Translations under genes and position numbers: made by a program
Source of the DNA: Streptomyces regalis
GTDB taxonomy: Bacteria; Actinomycetota; Actinomycetes; Streptomycetales; Streptomycetaceae
Direction of reading: 5' to 3'
Assembly (NCBI RefSeq): GCF_001509475.1
Contig: NZ_LLZG01000372.1
Location: 1-52,115, forward strand
Length of the DNA: 52,115 nt
In this document: positions 9,700 through 19,267 of the stretch, in pieces
Numbering within the stretch: the first letter of the stretch is position 1
How the letters are laid out: every line of letters starts with the position of its first letter
The notes under the pieces: generated by a model
The model's database searches: none
What the model was told of the DNA's origin: nothing
What the model saw: the letters and a program-made list of their open reading frames with translations, nothing else

Positions 9700-10841
9700 G
9701 AGTTCGCCGCCGCCTTCTTCATCGGTTCCTGCGCCGCGGCTTCCTGCGCATCGGCTTCGCCGGGAGTCTCGGCCGCTTCTCCTTTGGCCGGAGATGCTCC
9801 TTTGGCCGGCGGCACCTCCGCCTTGGCCACGGCAGCCTCCGCCAGGGCCACGGCCTGCACAGCCTTGGCCACCGCCGCCTCGGCGGCCTCCGCGCCCCGA
9901 ACCGCCGAAGCCGGCACCGAGTTCAGCCGCTCCACCCCGAACCGCAACACCGAGGCGTACGTGTCGTCCGGGTCGAGCCGCCGCAGCTCCTCCGCGATCA
10001 GCTCGGCCGTCTCCCGCCGCTTCAGCGCCACCGCACGGTCCGGCTGGCCCTGGATGGAGAGGGTCGCCAGGGAGCCGTCCGCACGGTCCAGCACGATCGG
10101 GCCGCAGTCGGTGTCCATCCGGACCGCCGTCAGACCGGGGCCCGACGACAGCGACCGTTTCACGGGCACGTCCAGCCGGTCCGCGAGCCACATCGCCAGC
10201 AGCTCACAGCTCGGGTTGAACTCCTCGCCCTCCACCTCGACGGCCTTCACCTCGCAGACCACCTGGTCCAGAGCCGCCGCCAGCATCGAACGCCACGGCG
10301 TGATACGGGTCCAGGAGAGATCCGTGTCGCCCGGTGTGTAGGTGTCCGCCCGCGCCGACAGCTCCCGCACCGGCTGCTCCGAGGCGTAGGTGTCGGTCAC
10401 CCGGCGCTGGGCCAGCGCGCCCAGTGGGTCGTTCGCCGGGTCGAGCGGTGCGTTCACCGGCCACCACACCACCACCGGCGCGTCCGGCAGCAGCAGCGGA
10501 AGGACGACGGACTGCGCGTGGTCGGACACCTCGCCGTACAGCCGCAGCACCACCGTCTCTCCGCTGCCCGCGTCGGCGCCCACCCGCACCTCGGCGTCCA
10601 GCCGGGACTGCGTCCGGTCGCGGGGCGAGCGCGAGACGCGCTTGATGACCACCAGCGTGCGCGAGGGGTGCTCGTGCGAGGCGTCGTTGGCGGCCCTCAG
10701 GGCGTCGTACGCGTTCTCCTCGTCCGTGACGATGACCAGCGTGAGCACCATGCCGACGGCGGGCGTGCCGATGGCGCGGCGGCCCTGCACCAGTGCCTTG
10801 TTGACCTTGCTGGCCGTGGTGTCCGTGAGGTCTATCTTCAT
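9696..10841 (-). CDS. opcA: Glucose-6-phosphate dehydrogenase assembly protein OpcA
   Basis: OpcA is the allosteric/assembly partner of glucose-6-phosphate dehydrogenase in actinobacteria and cyanobacteria. Conserved stretches are TPAVGMVLTLVIVTDEENAY, VVLRLYGEVSDHAQSVVLPL and LPDAPVVVWWP. The C-terminal 60 or so residues are a low-complexity Ala/Glu/Lys tail (AVAKAVQAVALAEAAVAKAE, PPAKGASPAKGEAAETPGEA) beyond the conserved core. Start and stop overlap zwf and pgl by 4 bp each, so the three products are probably made in step. Confidence 0.95.
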   Translation of the reverse strand: MKIDLTDTTASKVNKALVQGRRAIGTPAVGMVLTLVIVTDEENAYDALRAANDASHEHPSRTLVVIKRVSRSPRDRTQSRLDAEVRVGADAGSGETVVLRLYGEVSDHAQSVVLPLLLPDAPVVVWWPVNAPLDPANDPLGALAQRRVTDTYASEQPVRELSARADTYTPGDTDLSWTRITPWRSMLAAALDQVVCEVKAVEVEGEEFNPSCELLAMWLADRLDVPVKRSLSSGPGLTAVRMDTDCGPIVLDRADGSLATLSIQGQPDRAVALKRRETAELIAEELRRLDPDDTYASVLRFGVERLNSVPASAVRGAEAAEAAVAKAVQAVALAEAAVAKAEVPPAKGASPAKGEAAETPGEADAQEAAAQEPMKKAAANS

Positions 10842-12376
10842 GGCCGGCGCCAGCTCCGTCCGTCTCGCTTCAGCATTTCGTCCGCCTCGACGGGACCCCA
10901 GGTACCGGACGGGTACTGGGCGGGCCTGCCGTGCTGGTCCCAGTACTCCTCGATCGGGTCGAGGATCTTCCAGGACAGCTCGACCTCCTCGGTGCGCGGG
11001 AAGAGGTTCGAGTCGCCCAGGAGGACGTCGAGGATCAGGCGCTCGTACGCCTCGGGCGAGGACTCGGTGAAGGACTCGCCGTACGCGAAGTCCATCGACA
11101 CGTCCCGGATCTCCATCGAGGTGCCGGGCACCTTCGAGCCGAAGCGGACCGTGACGCCCTCGTCCGGCTGGACGCGGATCACGATCGCGTTCTGGCCCAG
11201 TTCCTCGGTGGCCGTCGTGTCGAAGGGGGAGTGCGGAGCCCGCTGGAAGACGACCGCGATCTCGGTGACACGGCGTCCGAGTCGCTTGCCGGTGCGCAGA
11301 TAGAAGGGGACGCCCGCCCAGCGGCGGTTGTCGATCCCCAGCTTGATGGCGGCGTACGTGTCGGTCTTCGACCTGGGGTCGGTGCCCTCCTCCTGGAGGT
11401 ACCCGACCGCCTTCTCGCCGCCCTGCCAGCCGGCCGCGTACTGCGCGAACACGGTGTCCCGGCCCAGGTCCTTCGGCAGCCGTACGGCACCGAGCACCTT
11501 GGTCTTCTCCGCCGCGAGCGCGTCCGCGTCGAAGGAGGCGGGCTCCTCCATGGCGGTCAGCGCCATGAGTTGGAGGAGGTGGTTCTGGATGACGTCGCGC
11601 GCCGCGCCGATCCCGTCGTAATAACCCGCCCGGCCGCCGATACCGATGTCCTCGGCCATCGTGATCTGCACGTGGTCCACGAAGGACCGGTTCCAGATCG
11701 GCTCGAACATCGTGTTGGCGAAGCGCAGCGCCAGGATGTTCTGGACGGTCTCCTTGCCCAGGTAGTGGTCGATGCGGAAGACCTGGTCCGGGGCGAAGAC
11801 CTCGTGGACGACCTTGTTGAGCTGCTCGGCGGAGTTCAGGTCGTGGCCGAAGGGCTTCTCGATGACCGCGCGGCGCCAGGAGCCGCCCGTCTGGTCGGCC
11901 AGGCCGTGCTTCTTGAGCTGCTGGATGACCACGGGGAAGGAGCGCGGCGGCACCGACAGGTAGAAGGCGAAGTTGCCGCCCGTGCCCTGCGCCTTGTCCA
12001 GCTCCTCGATGGTGCCGCGCAGCCGCTCGAAGGCATCGTCGTCGTCGAAGGTGCCCTGCACGAAGCGCATGCCCTGGATGAGCTGATGCCAGACCTCCTC
12101 ACGGAAGGGGGTCCGGGCGTGCTCCTTGACCGCGTCGTGGACCTCCTGTGCGAAGTCCTCGTGGGCCCACTCGCGGCGGGCGAAGCCGACCAGCGAGAAG
12201 CCTGGCGGCAGCAGACCCCGGTTGGCGAGGTCGTACACGGCGGGCATCAGCTTTTTACGTGACAAATCGCCCGTAACGCCGAAGATCACCAGGCCCGACG
12301 GCCCCGCGATACGCGGGAGCCGTCGGTCGGCGGCGTCACGAAGCGGATTCGCTTCAGTGACGGTAAAGGGTGGCAA
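10838..12376 (-). CDS. zwf: Glucose-6-phosphate 1-dehydrogenase
   Basis: The enzyme oxidises glucose 6-phosphate to 6-phosphogluconolactone with NADP. The 512-residue protein shows the dinucleotide-binding loop FGVTGDLSRKKL near residue 33 and the active-site motif RIDHYLGKETVQNI, with EKPFGHDL upstream. The chosen TTG start at 12374-12376 is supported by GGAGGG eight bases upstream, inside the end of tal. It lies 4 bp after tal and overlaps opcA by 4 bp. Confidence 0.97.
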   Translation of the reverse strand: MPPFTVTEANPLRDAADRRLPRIAGPSGLVIFGVTGDLSRKKLMPAVYDLANRGLLPPGFSLVGFARREWAHEDFAQEVHDAVKEHARTPFREEVWHQLIQGMRFVQGTFDDDDAFERLRGTIEELDKAQGTGGNFAFYLSVPPRSFPVVIQQLKKHGLADQTGGSWRRAVIEKPFGHDLNSAEQLNKVVHEVFAPDQVFRIDHYLGKETVQNILALRFANTMFEPIWNRSFVDHVQITMAEDIGIGGRAGYYDGIGAARDVIQNHLLQLMALTAMEEPASFDADALAAEKTKVLGAVRLPKDLGRDTVFAQYAAGWQGGEKAVGYLQEEGTDPRSKTDTYAAIKLGIDNRRWAGVPFYLRTGKRLGRRVTEIAVVFQRAPHSPFDTTATEELGQNAIVIRVQPDEGVTVRFGSKVPGTSMEIRDVSMDFAYGESFTESSPEAYERLILDVLLGDSNLFPRTEEVELSWKILDPIEEYWDQHGRPAQYPSGTWGPVEADEMLKRDGRSWRRP

Positions 12377-12380
12377 GGGA

Positions 12381-13499
12381 TCAGCCCTCCGAGGGGGCGA
12401 GGCGCTCGAGTACCGCCTCGGTCGACTTCAGCAGGTCGTTCCAGGACGCCTCGAACTTCTCGACGCCCTCGTCCTCCAGCACCTGGACCACGTCGTCGTA
12501 CGAGATCCCGAGCTTCTCGACGGCGTCCAGCTCCGCGCGGGCCTGCGCGTAGGTGCCGGCGACGGTGTTGCCGGTGATCGAGCCGCTCTCCTCGGTGGCC
12601 TGAAGGGTGGCCTCCGGCATGGTGTTGACCGTGTTCGGCGCGACCAGGTCGTCGACGTACAGGGTCGCCTTGTACGCCGGGTCCTTGACGCCGGTGGACG
12701 CCCACAGCGGACGCTGCTTGTTGGCGCCCGCGTTCTCCAGCGCGCTCCAGCGGTCGGTCGAGAAGACCTCTTCGTACGCCTGGTAGGCGAGTCGGGCGTT
12801 GGCGACGGCGGCCTTGCCGCGCGCGGCCTTGGCCTCGTCGGTGCCCAGCGCGTCGAGCCGCTTGTCGATCTCGGTGTCCACGCGCGACACGAAGAAGGAC
12901 GCCACGGAGTGGATCAGCGACAGGTCCAGGCCCTTGGCCTTGGCCTTCTCCAGGCCGGCGAGGTACGCGTCCATGACCTCGCGGTAGCGCTCGAGGGAGA
13001 AGATCAGCGTGACGTTGACGCTGATGCCGTTGCCGATCACCTCGGTGATGGCCGGCAGGCCCGCCTTGGTGGCCGGGATCTTGATGAGGGTGTTGGGCCG
13101 GTCGACCAGCCAGGCCAGCTGCTTGGCCTCGGCGACCGTCGCCTTGGTGTTGTGCGCCAGACGCGGGTCGACCTCGATCGACACCCGGCCGTCCTGGCCG
13201 CCGGTGGCGTCGAAGACCGGGCGCAGGATGTCGGCGGCGTCACGGACGTCCGCCGTCGTGATCATGCGAACGGCCTCTTCGACGGTGACCTTGCGGGCGG
13301 CGAGGTCCGCGAGCTGCTGCTCGTAACCGTCCCCGGAAGAGATCGCCTTCTGGAAGATCGTCGGGTTGGTGGTGACGCCCACGACGTGCTGCTGGTCGAT
13401 CAGCTCGGCGAGGTTGCCGGACGTGATCCGCTGGCGCGACAGGTCGTCCAGCCAGATCGCGACGCCTTCCTCGGAGAGGCGCTTGAGTGCGTCTGTCAT
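12381..13499 (-). CDS. tal: Transaldolase
   Basis: The 372-residue enzyme transfers a dihydroxyacetone unit between sugar phosphates in the non-oxidative pentose phosphate pathway. It has the N-terminal [15 protein letters not shown] motif, [13 protein letters not shown], and the Schiff-base lysine in [15 protein letters not shown]. The length fits the actinobacterial long transaldolase type. ATG start at 13497-13499, 33 bp after tkt; translation of zwf begins 4 bp after its stop. Confidence 0.97.
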   Translation of the reverse strand: MTDALKRLSEEGVAIWLDDLSRQRITSGNLAELIDQQHVVGVTTNPTIFQKAISSGDGYEQQLADLAARKVTVEEAVRMITTADVRDAADILRPVFDATGGQDGRVSIEVDPRLAHNTKATVAEAKQLAWLVDRPNTLIKIPATKAGLPAITEVIGNGISVNVTLIFSLERYREVMDAYLAGLEKAKAKGLDLSLIHSVASFFVSRVDTEIDKRLDALGTDEAKAARGKAAVANARLAYQAYEEVFSTDRWSALENAGANKQRPLWASTGVKDPAYKATLYVDDLVAPNTVNTMPEATLQATEESGSITGNTVAGTYAQARAELDAVEKLGISYDDVVQVLEDEGVEKFEASWNDLLKSTEAVLERLAPSEG

Positions 13500-13532
13500 G
13501 GAATTACATCTCCTACGTGTCGTATATGAGCG

Positions 13533-15620
13533 TCAGCGCTGGGCAGCGGCGAGGGATTCCCGGGCCTTGGCGGCCACGTTCTCGGCAGTGAAGCCGAACT
13601 CGCGGAAGAGGACCTTGCCGTCGGCGGAAGCACCGAAGTGCTCCAGGGAAACGATGCGGCCGGCGTCCCCGACGTACTTCTGCCAGGTCAGACCGATCCC
13701 GGCCTCGACCGCGACGCGCGCCTTCACCGACGGCGGCAGGACGCTGTCCCGGTACCCCTGGTCCTGCTCCTCGAACCACTCCACGGACGGCATGGACACG
13801 ACCCGCGTCGGCACACCGTCGGCCTCCAGCTGCTCGCGCGCCTCGACGGCGACGTGCACCTCGGAACCGGTGGCGATGAGGACCACCTCGGGCGTCCCGG
13901 TGGAGGCCTCGAACAGGACGTAACCGCCCTTGGCCGCGTCCTCGTTGGGCTCGTACGTCGGCACGCCCTGACGGGTCAGCGCCAGACCGTGCGGGGCGCC
14001 CTTGCCGAAGACCTTCGTGTAGCGCTTGAGGATCTCGCGCCAGGCGACCGCGGTCTCGTTGGCGTCGGCCGGGCGGACGACATTGAGGCCCGGGATGGCG
14101 CGCAGCGAGGCGAGGTGCTCGATGGGCTGGTGGGTCGGGCCGTCCTCACCCAGACCGATGGAGTCGTGGGTCCACACGTACGTCACCGGCAGGTGCATCA
14201 GCGCCGACAGGCGCACGGCGTTGCGCATGTAGTCGGAGAAGACGAGGAAGGTGCCGCCGTAGATACGGGTGTTGCCGTGCAGCGCGATGCCGTTCATCTC
14301 CGCGGCCATGGCGTGCTCGCGGATGCCGAAGTGGATCGTGCGGCCGTACGGGTTCGCCTCCGGCAGCGGGTTGTCCGCAGGCAGGAACGAACTGTCCTTG
14401 TCGATCGTCGTGTTGTTGGAGCCGGCCAGGTCGGCCGAGCCACCCCACAGCTCGGGGATGACGGCACCCAGCGCCTGGAGGACCTTGCCGGACGCGGCAC
14501 GCGTCGCGACGCCCTTGCCGGGCTCGAAGACCGGAAGCTTCTCCTCCCAGCCCGTGGGCAGCTCGCCCTTGCTGACGCGGTCGAACTCGGCGGCGCGCTC
14601 CGGGTTGCTGTTGCGCCACTCCTGGAGCTGCTTCTCCCACTCCGCCTTCGCCTGGCGACCGCGGTCGAGGGCCTGGCGGGTGTGGACGATGACCTCGTCG
14701 GAGACCTCGAAGCTCTGCTCCGGGTCGAAGCCGAGGACGCGCTTGGTGGCCGCGACCTCGTCGTCGCCGAGCGCCGAGCCGTGGGCGGCCTCGGTGTTCT
14801 GCGCGTTCGGGGCAGGCCAGGCGATGATCGAGCGCATCGCGATGAAGGACGGCTTGTCCGTGACCGCCTTGGCCTTCTGGATGGCGTCGTGGATGGCGGC
14901 CGGGTCGAGGTCGCCGCTCTCCTGCGGCTCGACGCGCTGCACGTGCCAGCCGTACGCCTCGTAGCGCTTGCAGACGTCCTCGGAGACGGCCGTCTCGGTG
15001 TCGCCCTCGATCGAGATGTGGTTGTCGTCCCACAGCAGGACGAGGTTGCCGAGCTTCTGGTGGCCGGCCAGCGAGGACGCCTCGGCGGAGATGCCCTCCT
15101 GGAGGCAGCCGTCACCGGCGATGACGTAGACGAAGTGGTCGAAGGGGGAGCTGCCCTCGGGGGCCTCCGGGTCGAACAGACCACGCTCGTAGCGGGCGGC
15201 CATGGCCATGCCGACGGCGTTGGCGACACCCTGGCCGAGCGGGCCGGTCGTCGTCTCGACACCCTTGGTGTGCCCGTACTCCGGGTGACCGGGGGTCTTC
15301 GAACCCCACGTCCGGAACGCCTTCAGGTCGTCCAGCTCCAGGCCGAAGCCGGCCAGGTACAGCTGGGTGTAGAGGGTCAGGGACGAGTGTCCGGCGGACA
15401 GCACGAAGCGGTCGCGCGCGACCCACTCCGGGTCGGCCGGGTCGTGCCGCATCACCTTCTGGAAGAGGGTGTAGGCGGCAGGCGCCAGGCTCATCGCCGT
15501 ACCCGGATGGCCGTTGCCGACCTTCTGTACGGCATCGGCGGCCAGGACGCGGGCGGTGTCGACGGCCCGCTGGTCCAACTCGGTCCACTCGAGGTCTGTG
15601 GTGGTCGGCTTGGTGCTCAC
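13533..15620 (-). CDS. tkt: Transketolase
   Basis: This thiamine-diphosphate enzyme has 695 residues. The TPP motif runs from GDGCLQEGIS to LVLLWDDNHISIEGDTE. The N-terminal RVLAADAVQKVGNGHPGTAM and the pyrimidine-domain FGIREHAMAAEMNGIALHGN, with its catalytic Glu, are intact. GTG start at 15618-15620 behind GGAGAGGAG. It heads the minus-strand pentose phosphate operon and is divergent from ctaB. Confidence 0.97.
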   Translation of the reverse strand: MSTKPTTTDLEWTELDQRAVDTARVLAADAVQKVGNGHPGTAMSLAPAAYTLFQKVMRHDPADPEWVARDRFVLSAGHSSLTLYTQLYLAGFGLELDDLKAFRTWGSKTPGHPEYGHTKGVETTTGPLGQGVANAVGMAMAARYERGLFDPEAPEGSSPFDHFVYVIAGDGCLQEGISAEASSLAGHQKLGNLVLLWDDNHISIEGDTETAVSEDVCKRYEAYGWHVQRVEPQESGDLDPAAIHDAIQKAKAVTDKPSFIAMRSIIAWPAPNAQNTEAAHGSALGDDEVAATKRVLGFDPEQSFEVSDEVIVHTRQALDRGRQAKAEWEKQLQEWRNSNPERAAEFDRVSKGELPTGWEEKLPVFEPGKGVATRAASGKVLQALGAVIPELWGGSADLAGSNNTTIDKDSSFLPADNPLPEANPYGRTIHFGIREHAMAAEMNGIALHGNTRIYGGTFLVFSDYMRNAVRLSALMHLPVTYVWTHDSIGLGEDGPTHQPIEHLASLRAIPGLNVVRPADANETAVAWREILKRYTKVFGKGAPHGLALTRQGVPTYEPNEDAAKGGYVLFEASTGTPEVVLIATGSEVHVAVEAREQLEADGVPTRVVSMPSVEWFEEQDQGYRDSVLPPSVKARVAVEAGIGLTWQKYVGDAGRIVSLEHFGASADGKVLFREFGFTAENVAAKARESLAAAQR

Positions 15621-15980
15621 CCTGGGTCAGGGCTCCTCTCCACATGTCACGCATGTCGAATGCCGGTGCACGGGGCGCCCCGGCCGTGGTCGAGCCTACC
15701 CCCGTAAGTACGTGCGTCTTTTCGAGTCATTCCAGACTGCCGGGACTCTCGGGGATCCGCCTCCCCGCTGGGCTGGATCGCATTCGGCAACTGAATACGC
15801 AGCCGCTCGTCCGAGTGCTCAACAGAGTGGTGGCGAGCTCTTCCGACGGTGCTCCTCAACACGACCCGACCCCCGCGAATGTCCGGGTCTGGGCAACGTC
15901 TACAGTGGCGTGGTACGCGCGAGCCTTTACCGGGACTTCACACGGGGAGGCTTGCTGGGATATCTCTGTCAGGGGTGTGC
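15621..15980. other. Divergent intergenic region tkt-ctaB
   Basis: This 360-bp spacer separates the divergent tkt and ctaB starts. A plausible plus-strand -10 element TACAGT lies at 15901-15906, about 75 bp ahead of the ctaB start. I see no convincing small gene, RNA or strong palindrome; the plus-strand open frame here is low-quality and not supported. Confidence 0.5.
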
Positions 15981-16928
15981 GTGACGGCCGTTGAATCCCG
16001 TCCAGCGGGGATTATCGGGACGAGCCAGAGCCCGAGCCGGCGGCCGATCGGGGCCCGGGTCAAGGCGTTCGTGGCGCTGACCAAGCCGCGGATCATCGAG
16101 CTGCTGCTGATCACCACCGTGCCGGTGATGTTCCTCGCCGAGCAGGGTGTGCCCGACCTCGGTCTGGTGCTCCTCACCTGCATCGGCGGCTTCCTCTCGG
16201 CCGGCGGCGCCAACGCGCTGAACATGTACATCGACCGTGACATCGACGCGCTCATGGACCGCACCTCGCAGCGCCCGCTGGTCACCGGGATGGTGAGCCC
16301 GCGCGAGTGCCTGGCCTTCGGCATCACGCTGGCGGTCGTCTCGACGCTGCTGTTCGGCCTGACCGTCAACTGGCTGAGCGCCTGGCTCTCCCTCGGCGCA
16401 CTCCTCTTCTATGTCGTCGTCTACACGATGATCCTCAAGCGCCGTACGTCGCAGAACATCGTGTGGGGCGGCATCGCGGGCTGCATGCCGGTGCTGATCG
16501 GCTGGACGGCCGTCACGAACTCCCTCACCTGGGCGCCGGTCATCCTCTTCCTGGTGATCTTCTTCTGGACGCCGCCGCACTACTGGCCGCTGTCCATGAA
16601 GGTGAAGGACGACTACGCGCGCGTGGGCGTGCCGATGCTTCCGGTCATGGCTTCCAACAAGGTCGTCGCCAAGCAGATCGTCATCTACAGCTGGGTGATG
16701 GTGGCGGTCTCGCTGCTGCTCACGCCGCTCGGCTACACGGGCTGGCTCTACACCGCGGTCGCGCTGGGCGCGGGCTGCTGGTGGCTGTGGGAGGCGCACG
16801 CGCTGCAGAACCGCGCCAAGGCGGAGGTGACGGGCGCGAAGCTGAAGGAGATGCGCCTGTTCCACTGGTCGATCACCTACGTGTCGCTGCTGTTCGTGGC
16901 CGTCGCGGTGGACCCGTTCCTGAGGTAG
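15981..16928 (+). CDS. ctaB: Protoheme IX farnesyltransferase (heme O synthase)
   Basis: The UbiA-family membrane prenyltransferase adds a farnesyl group to heme B to give heme O for the aa3 cytochrome oxidase. Motifs are [20 protein letters not shown] (first Asp-rich) and the region [20 protein letters not shown], with about nine hydrophobic segments. GTG at 15981 ([13 protein letters not shown]) behind AGGGG was chosen; the open frame reaches upstream to 15849 but that part lacks conserved features. The heme A synthase gene ctaA lies 2.3 kb downstream on the other strand. Confidence 0.95.
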   Translation: MTAVESRPAGIIGTSQSPSRRPIGARVKAFVALTKPRIIELLLITTVPVMFLAEQGVPDLGLVLLTCIGGFLSAGGANALNMYIDRDIDALMDRTSQRPLVTGMVSPRECLAFGITLAVVSTLLFGLTVNWLSAWLSLGALLFYVVVYTMILKRRTSQNIVWGGIAGCMPVLIGWTAVTNSLTWAPVILFLVIFFWTPPHYWPLSMKVKDDYARVGVPMLPVMASNKVVAKQIVIYSWVMVAVSLLLTPLGYTGWLYTAVALGAGCWWLWEAHALQNRAKAEVTGAKLKEMRLFHWSITYVSLLFVAVAVDPFLR

Positions 16929-16984
16929 GCGCTCTGAGGCACGGGTCACTCACCCCGCCCGTCGCCATTCGATCTACCCGTCGG

Positions 16985-16990
16985 TAGCAT
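16985..16990 (+). promoter_or_regulatory. -10 element TAGCAT of a leaderless promoter
   Basis: TAGCAT ends 7 bases before the ATG of the 100-residue gene at 16998, and there is no ribosome site between. This spacing predicts a transcript starting at the A of ATG. Confidence 0.5.
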
Positions 16991-16997
16991 CCTGGTC

Positions 16998-17300
16998 ATG
17001 GCAGACAAGGTGGCCAAGCTGGCCAAGCAGATCAGCACCTTCGCGAAGTCCCACGGCGGCGCCGAGGCCCAGGTCGCGTACATCGGACAGCGCGGCGCCC
17101 GCATCGTCCTCGTCGGTGAGGACGGCGGCTGGGGCGACCTGGTGGCACCGTCGTACGAGATCGCCGAGAAGGCGGTCGAGAAGTCCGGCGTCACGGCCCA
17201 CGAGTCCTTCGACGGCGAGTTCGCGGCGAAGGTGAAGACCGGCCCGTACGAGTGGAGCCGCATGGCGGGCATCCAGGTCGGCGGACCGAGCAACGGCTGA
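16998..17300 (+). CDS. Conserved hypothetical protein, 100 aa
   Basis: A small soluble acidic/basic protein beginning MADKVAKLAKQISTFAKSHG, with a likely beta-rich centre (AEAQVAYIGQRGARIVLVGE) and conserved end YEWSRMAGIQVGGPSNG. No membrane segment or catalytic motif is recognised. It appears to be leaderless (see 16985). It lies between ctaB and an amidohydrolase gene in the same direction; by recollection this neighbourhood is conserved in Streptomyces. Function unknown. Confidence 0.85.
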   Translation: MADKVAKLAKQISTFAKSHGGAEAQVAYIGQRGARIVLVGEDGGWGDLVAPSYEIAEKAVEKSGVTAHESFDGEFAAKVKTGPYEWSRMAGIQVGGPSNG

Positions 17301-17404
17301 GACCTGTCGGTGTTTCGCATGGGGTGTGTGACGCCAACACCTGATGCCCGGTTCACCCGTTAGGACCTGTGAGGAGCACACGGTCCAGCCCACGGGGAGC
17401 CCGG

Positions 17405-18511
17405 ATGATCGAAACGCCGTCCCTCGTGGACCAGTACTGCCACGGCGTACTGCGCACGGAACTGGGCCTCGGCACCTTCGAGGCCCAGCTGGCCCGCACC
17501 GAGGGCCCACCGGCTCCCGGCACCACGCTCTTCGACACGCAGACCGGTTTCGCCGTACGCCGCTGGTGCCCCCCACTGCTCGGCCTGGAACCGCACTGCC
17601 GGCCCGCCCGCTATCTCGCCAGGCGCCGTGAACTCGGCGTACTGGAGGCGGGTCGGCGCCTGCTGCGCGGCAGCGGCATCACGACGTATCTGATCGACAC
17701 GGGTCTGCCCGGCGATCTCACCGGCCCCCCGGAGATGGCGTCGGCCGCGTCCGCCGAGGCCCGCGAGATCGTGCGCCTCGAACTCCTCGCCGAACAGGTC
17801 GCCGACACTTCGGGCACCGTCGAGTCGTTCCTCGCCAACCTCGCCGAGTCGGTGCACGGCGCGGCCGTGCACGCGGTGGCCTTCACGTCCGTGGCGGGCG
17901 TACGGCACGGCCTGGCCCTCGCGCCCGAGCCGCCGGGGCCGGGGGAGGTACGGGGCGCGGCGGGGCGCTGGCTGGCGGCACGCACCGTCGGCGGCGAGCT
18001 GAGCGACCCGGTGCTGCTCCGGCACCTGCTGTGGATCGCCGTGGCGTCCGGACTGCCGCTCCAGCTGCACGCGGGGCTGGGGGAGCCGGGCCTGCGCATC
18101 GACCGCACGGACCCCGTCCTGCTGACGGACTTCGTCCGCGCGACGGCCGGCCTCGGCACCGACCTGGTCCTGCTGCACGGCTACCCGTACCACCGCCACG
18201 CCGCCCACCTGGCCGGCGTCTTCCCGCACGTGTACGCCGACTCGGGCGCCGCCCTCATCCGCACCGGCGCCCGCGCGGCCACGATCCTCGCCGAGATCCT
18301 GGAGCTGGCCCCCTTCGGCAAGATCCTCTTCTCCAGCGGGGCCCAGGGCCTGCCCGAACTGCATGTGGTGGGGGCCCGTCTCTTCCGCGAGGCACTCGGC
18401 CGGGTGCTCGGCGGCTGGGTGGCCGAGGGGGCCTGGTCGCTGGCGGACGCCCAACGGGTGGCGGGCATGGTGGCGGCCGGGAACGCGCGCCGGGTGTACA
18501 GGCTGGAGTGA
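17405..18511 (+). CDS. Amidohydrolase-family protein
   Basis: The 368-residue protein resembles the metal-dependent amidohydrolase domain of FluG-like proteins. It has DQYCHG near the N-terminus (a degenerate HxH), LQLHAGLGEPGLRI, VLLHGYPYHRHAAHLAGVFP, and HVYADSGAALIRTGARAATI, consistent with a TIM-barrel hydrolase. The first His pair is incomplete (CHG), so metal binding may be altered. ATG at 17405 follows GGGGAG; a longer GTG/ATG start at 17369 has no support. The substrate is unknown. Confidence 0.82.
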   Translation: MIETPSLVDQYCHGVLRTELGLGTFEAQLARTEGPPAPGTTLFDTQTGFAVRRWCPPLLGLEPHCRPARYLARRRELGVLEAGRRLLRGSGITTYLIDTGLPGDLTGPPEMASAASAEAREIVRLELLAEQVADTSGTVESFLANLAESVHGAAVHAVAFTSVAGVRHGLALAPEPPGPGEVRGAAGRWLAARTVGGELSDPVLLRHLLWIAVASGLPLQLHAGLGEPGLRIDRTDPVLLTDFVRATAGLGTDLVLLHGYPYHRHAAHLAGVFPHVYADSGAALIRTGARAATILAEILELAPFGKILFSSGAQGLPELHVVGARLFREALGRVLGGWVAEGAWSLADAQRVAGMVAAGNARRVYRLE

Positions 18512-18529
18512 GCCGTACAGACTGGGCGG

Positions 18530-19267
18530 ATGCCGACGGACGCCTTACTCGACCGCTTTCTCACGGAGCTGAATCCGCTCGCTCCCCTCGCCGTCTGGGC
18601 GCACGGCTCGCTCGCCGGGGGCGACTACCAGGAGGGTCGCAGCGACCTGGACCTGATCGCCGTACTGGACGGCCCGCTCACGCCCCGCACCGTCTGGCGG
18701 CTGGCGAAGCTCCACGCCCGGCTGCGGACCGAGCCGCTCGCCGCGCAGCTGCACTGCACGTACCTGACGCCCGAGTCGGCGGGTGACCCCGGGCGGCGCC
18801 ATCTCACCTGGGCGCACGAGGAACTGTTCACACGGACGGTGACCCCGGTGACCCGGCGCGAGCTGCACGCCTTCGGACGAGTGCTGTACGGGCAGGCGCC
18901 CGCCGCCCTGCTGCCGCCGGTTTCGGACCGGGAGCTCGGCGACTTCGTCGTACGCGACCAGCGGGACTTCTGGCGGCCGGCCGTCGACAACGCTCCCTTG
19001 TGGACGCGGGACGTCTGGGTCGGCCTGGGGCTGATCACCTTCGCCCGGGCAGGCGTCACCCTGCGCGACGGCCGCCTGATCTCCAAGCGGGAGGCCCTGG
19101 ACCTGCTGCCCGGCCTCGGGGCGCCCGTGGAGGTCGTCGAGGACATCCGCAGCCGCCGCTACGACGATGCCGCGCCGCCGACCGAGGAGTGGGCGGCGCG
19201 CAGGGCCGGGCTGACCCGGGACTACCTGGGGCCGGCGATCGACGCGCTCGTGGCCTCGTACGACTGA
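18530..19267 (+). CDS. Nucleotidyltransferase-domain protein with a TTA codon
   Basis: The 245-residue protein has the polymerase-beta superfamily signature WAHGSLAGGDYQEGRSDLDL near residue 24: Gly-Ser followed by the metal-binding Asp-x-Asp. A helical C-terminal half resembles aminoglycoside adenylyltransferases. Codon 6 is TTA (18545-18547), the rarest codon in Streptomyces, which makes expression depend on the bldA leucyl-tRNA. Its 3' end overlaps the convergent ctaA gene by 46 bp. It may modify a small molecule or be part of a toxin-type module; no antitoxin partner is visible. Confidence 0.82.
   Translation: MPTDALLDRFLTELNPLAPLAVWAHGSLAGGDYQEGRSDLDLIAVLDGPLTPRTVWRLAKLHARLRTEPLAAQLHCTYLTPESAGDPGRRHLTWAHEELFTRTVTPVTRRELHAFGRVLYGQAPAALLPPVSDRELGDFVVRDQRDFWRPAVDNAPLWTRDVWVGLGLITFARAGVTLRDGRLISKREALDLLPGLGAPVEVVEDIRSRRYDDAAPPTEEWAARRAGLTRDYLGPAIDALVASYD

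Noticed and set aside
13638..15707. 689-residue plus-strand open frame
   Set aside because: Antisense shadow of transketolase.
15849..15980. 44-residue N-terminal extension of CtaB
   Set aside because: Open frame only; no conserved sequence or ribosome site, and the 15981 GTG has AGGGG upstream.
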